Positions 5,800 to 5,835 of a stretch of 5,835 nt of DNA are shown here, piece after piece. Each line of letters opens with the position of its first letter. The stretch's first letter is position 1. Origin of the DNA: an uncultured Oribacterium sp. (GTDB lineage: Bacteria > Bacillota > Clostridia > Lachnospirales > Lachnospiraceae); contig CABTMH010000205.1 of assembly GCA_902485915.1 (NCBI GenBank), positions 1 through 5,835 on the forward strand, in the 5' to 3' direction. Under the pieces are notes generated by a model, which was given only the letters and a program-made list of their open reading frames with translations, ran no database searches and was not told where the DNA came from. The position numbers and the translations under genes are program-made.

Positions 5800-5835
5800 T
5801 AGGCACGATGACGATATAAAGCGCTTACCGTGCCT
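5800..5835. repeat. palindromic unit 4 (cut by the window end)
   Basis: AGGCACG (5801-5807) pairs perfectly with CGTGCCT (5829-5835), the final bases of the window. An A is expected at 5836 to complete TGCCTA, pairing with T 5800. Position 6 of the arm has changed from T-A to C-G relative to units 1 and 2. Confidence 0.75.

Larger units (their letters stand above)
5614..5835. repeat. array of at least four 35-37 bp palindromic units, running off the window
   Basis: Four imperfect palindromes start (AGGCA) at 5615, 5680, 5735 and 5801. In each, the distance from the first A of AGGCA to the last T of TGCCT is exactly 35 bases. The arm consensus is TAGGCAYGAT with its inverted copy. The central 17 bases differ in every unit. 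Spacers are about 30, 20 and 31 bases and unrelated to one another; the last one carries GGGGCACCCC and ATGGCCAT palindromes. The array lies in non-coding sequence and its right end is outside the window. Its function is unknown: clustered operator sites, a structured RNA region, or a dispersed palindromic repeat family are all possible. Confidence 0.8.

Noticed and set aside
5614..5835. CRISPR array, because units of about 36 bases alternate with spacers of about 20-31 bases
   Set aside because: Only the arm ends are conserved; the 17-base centres differ in every unit and spacer lengths vary. CRISPR repeats are near-identical throughout.
5614..5835. Integron attC sites, because of the TAGGC/GCCTA arms
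   Set aside because: attC sites run from RYYYAAC to GTTRRRY, the opposite order of arms, with unpaired bases in the stem and gene cassettes between sites. None of this is seen.

Overview
The window looks like part of a polysaccharide or glycoconjugate sugar-modification locus from a Clostridia-type Bacillota, possibly a Lachnospiraceae relative. That placement is tentative. It rests on strong AAGGAG-type ribosome sites, on the style of the flanking AlbA/HATPase-type gene, and on remembered similarity of the methyltransferase to Lachnospiraceae proteins. No 16S or other marker gene is present.

Bases 1-4202 hold a co-directional, GC-rich three-gene cassette: an extended SDR NAD-dependent epimerase/dehydratase (100-1143), a zinc-ribbon C-methyltransferase of the TylC3/NovU type (1293-2699), and a zinc-dependent medium-chain alcohol dehydrogenase close to the secondary-alcohol (TbADH-like) group with an NADP-type GSRP motif (2757-4202). 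A possible tail of a preceding gene lies at the left edge. Together the three enzymes could act on a nucleotide-linked keto-sugar: methylate a ring carbon, then epimerise or reduce it. The substrate is not visible in the sequence. All three proteins carry extra in-frame segments absent from ordinary relatives. Most are Ala/Ser/Thr/Pro-rich, and one in the dehydrogenase is Cys/His-rich. The 149-bp gap between genes 1 and 2 holds a near-perfect 18-bp palindrome.

Bases 4203-5432 are different in composition and codon use and look like a decaying junction. A remnant of an AlbA_2/HATPase_c_4/winged-helix regulator lacks its N-terminal domain and appears to have an internal deletion, and it is followed by a good terminator. 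A small minus-strand reading frame, probably the 3' end of an unidentified gene, converges on it and has its own strongly directional terminator.

Bases 5433-5605 show nothing I can support. From 5614 to the right edge is an array of at least four palindromic units. Each is exactly 35 bases from AGGCA to TGCCT, with diverged centres, compensatory changes in the arms, and starts 65, 55 and 66 bases apart. It runs off the window and is the most unusual structure here.
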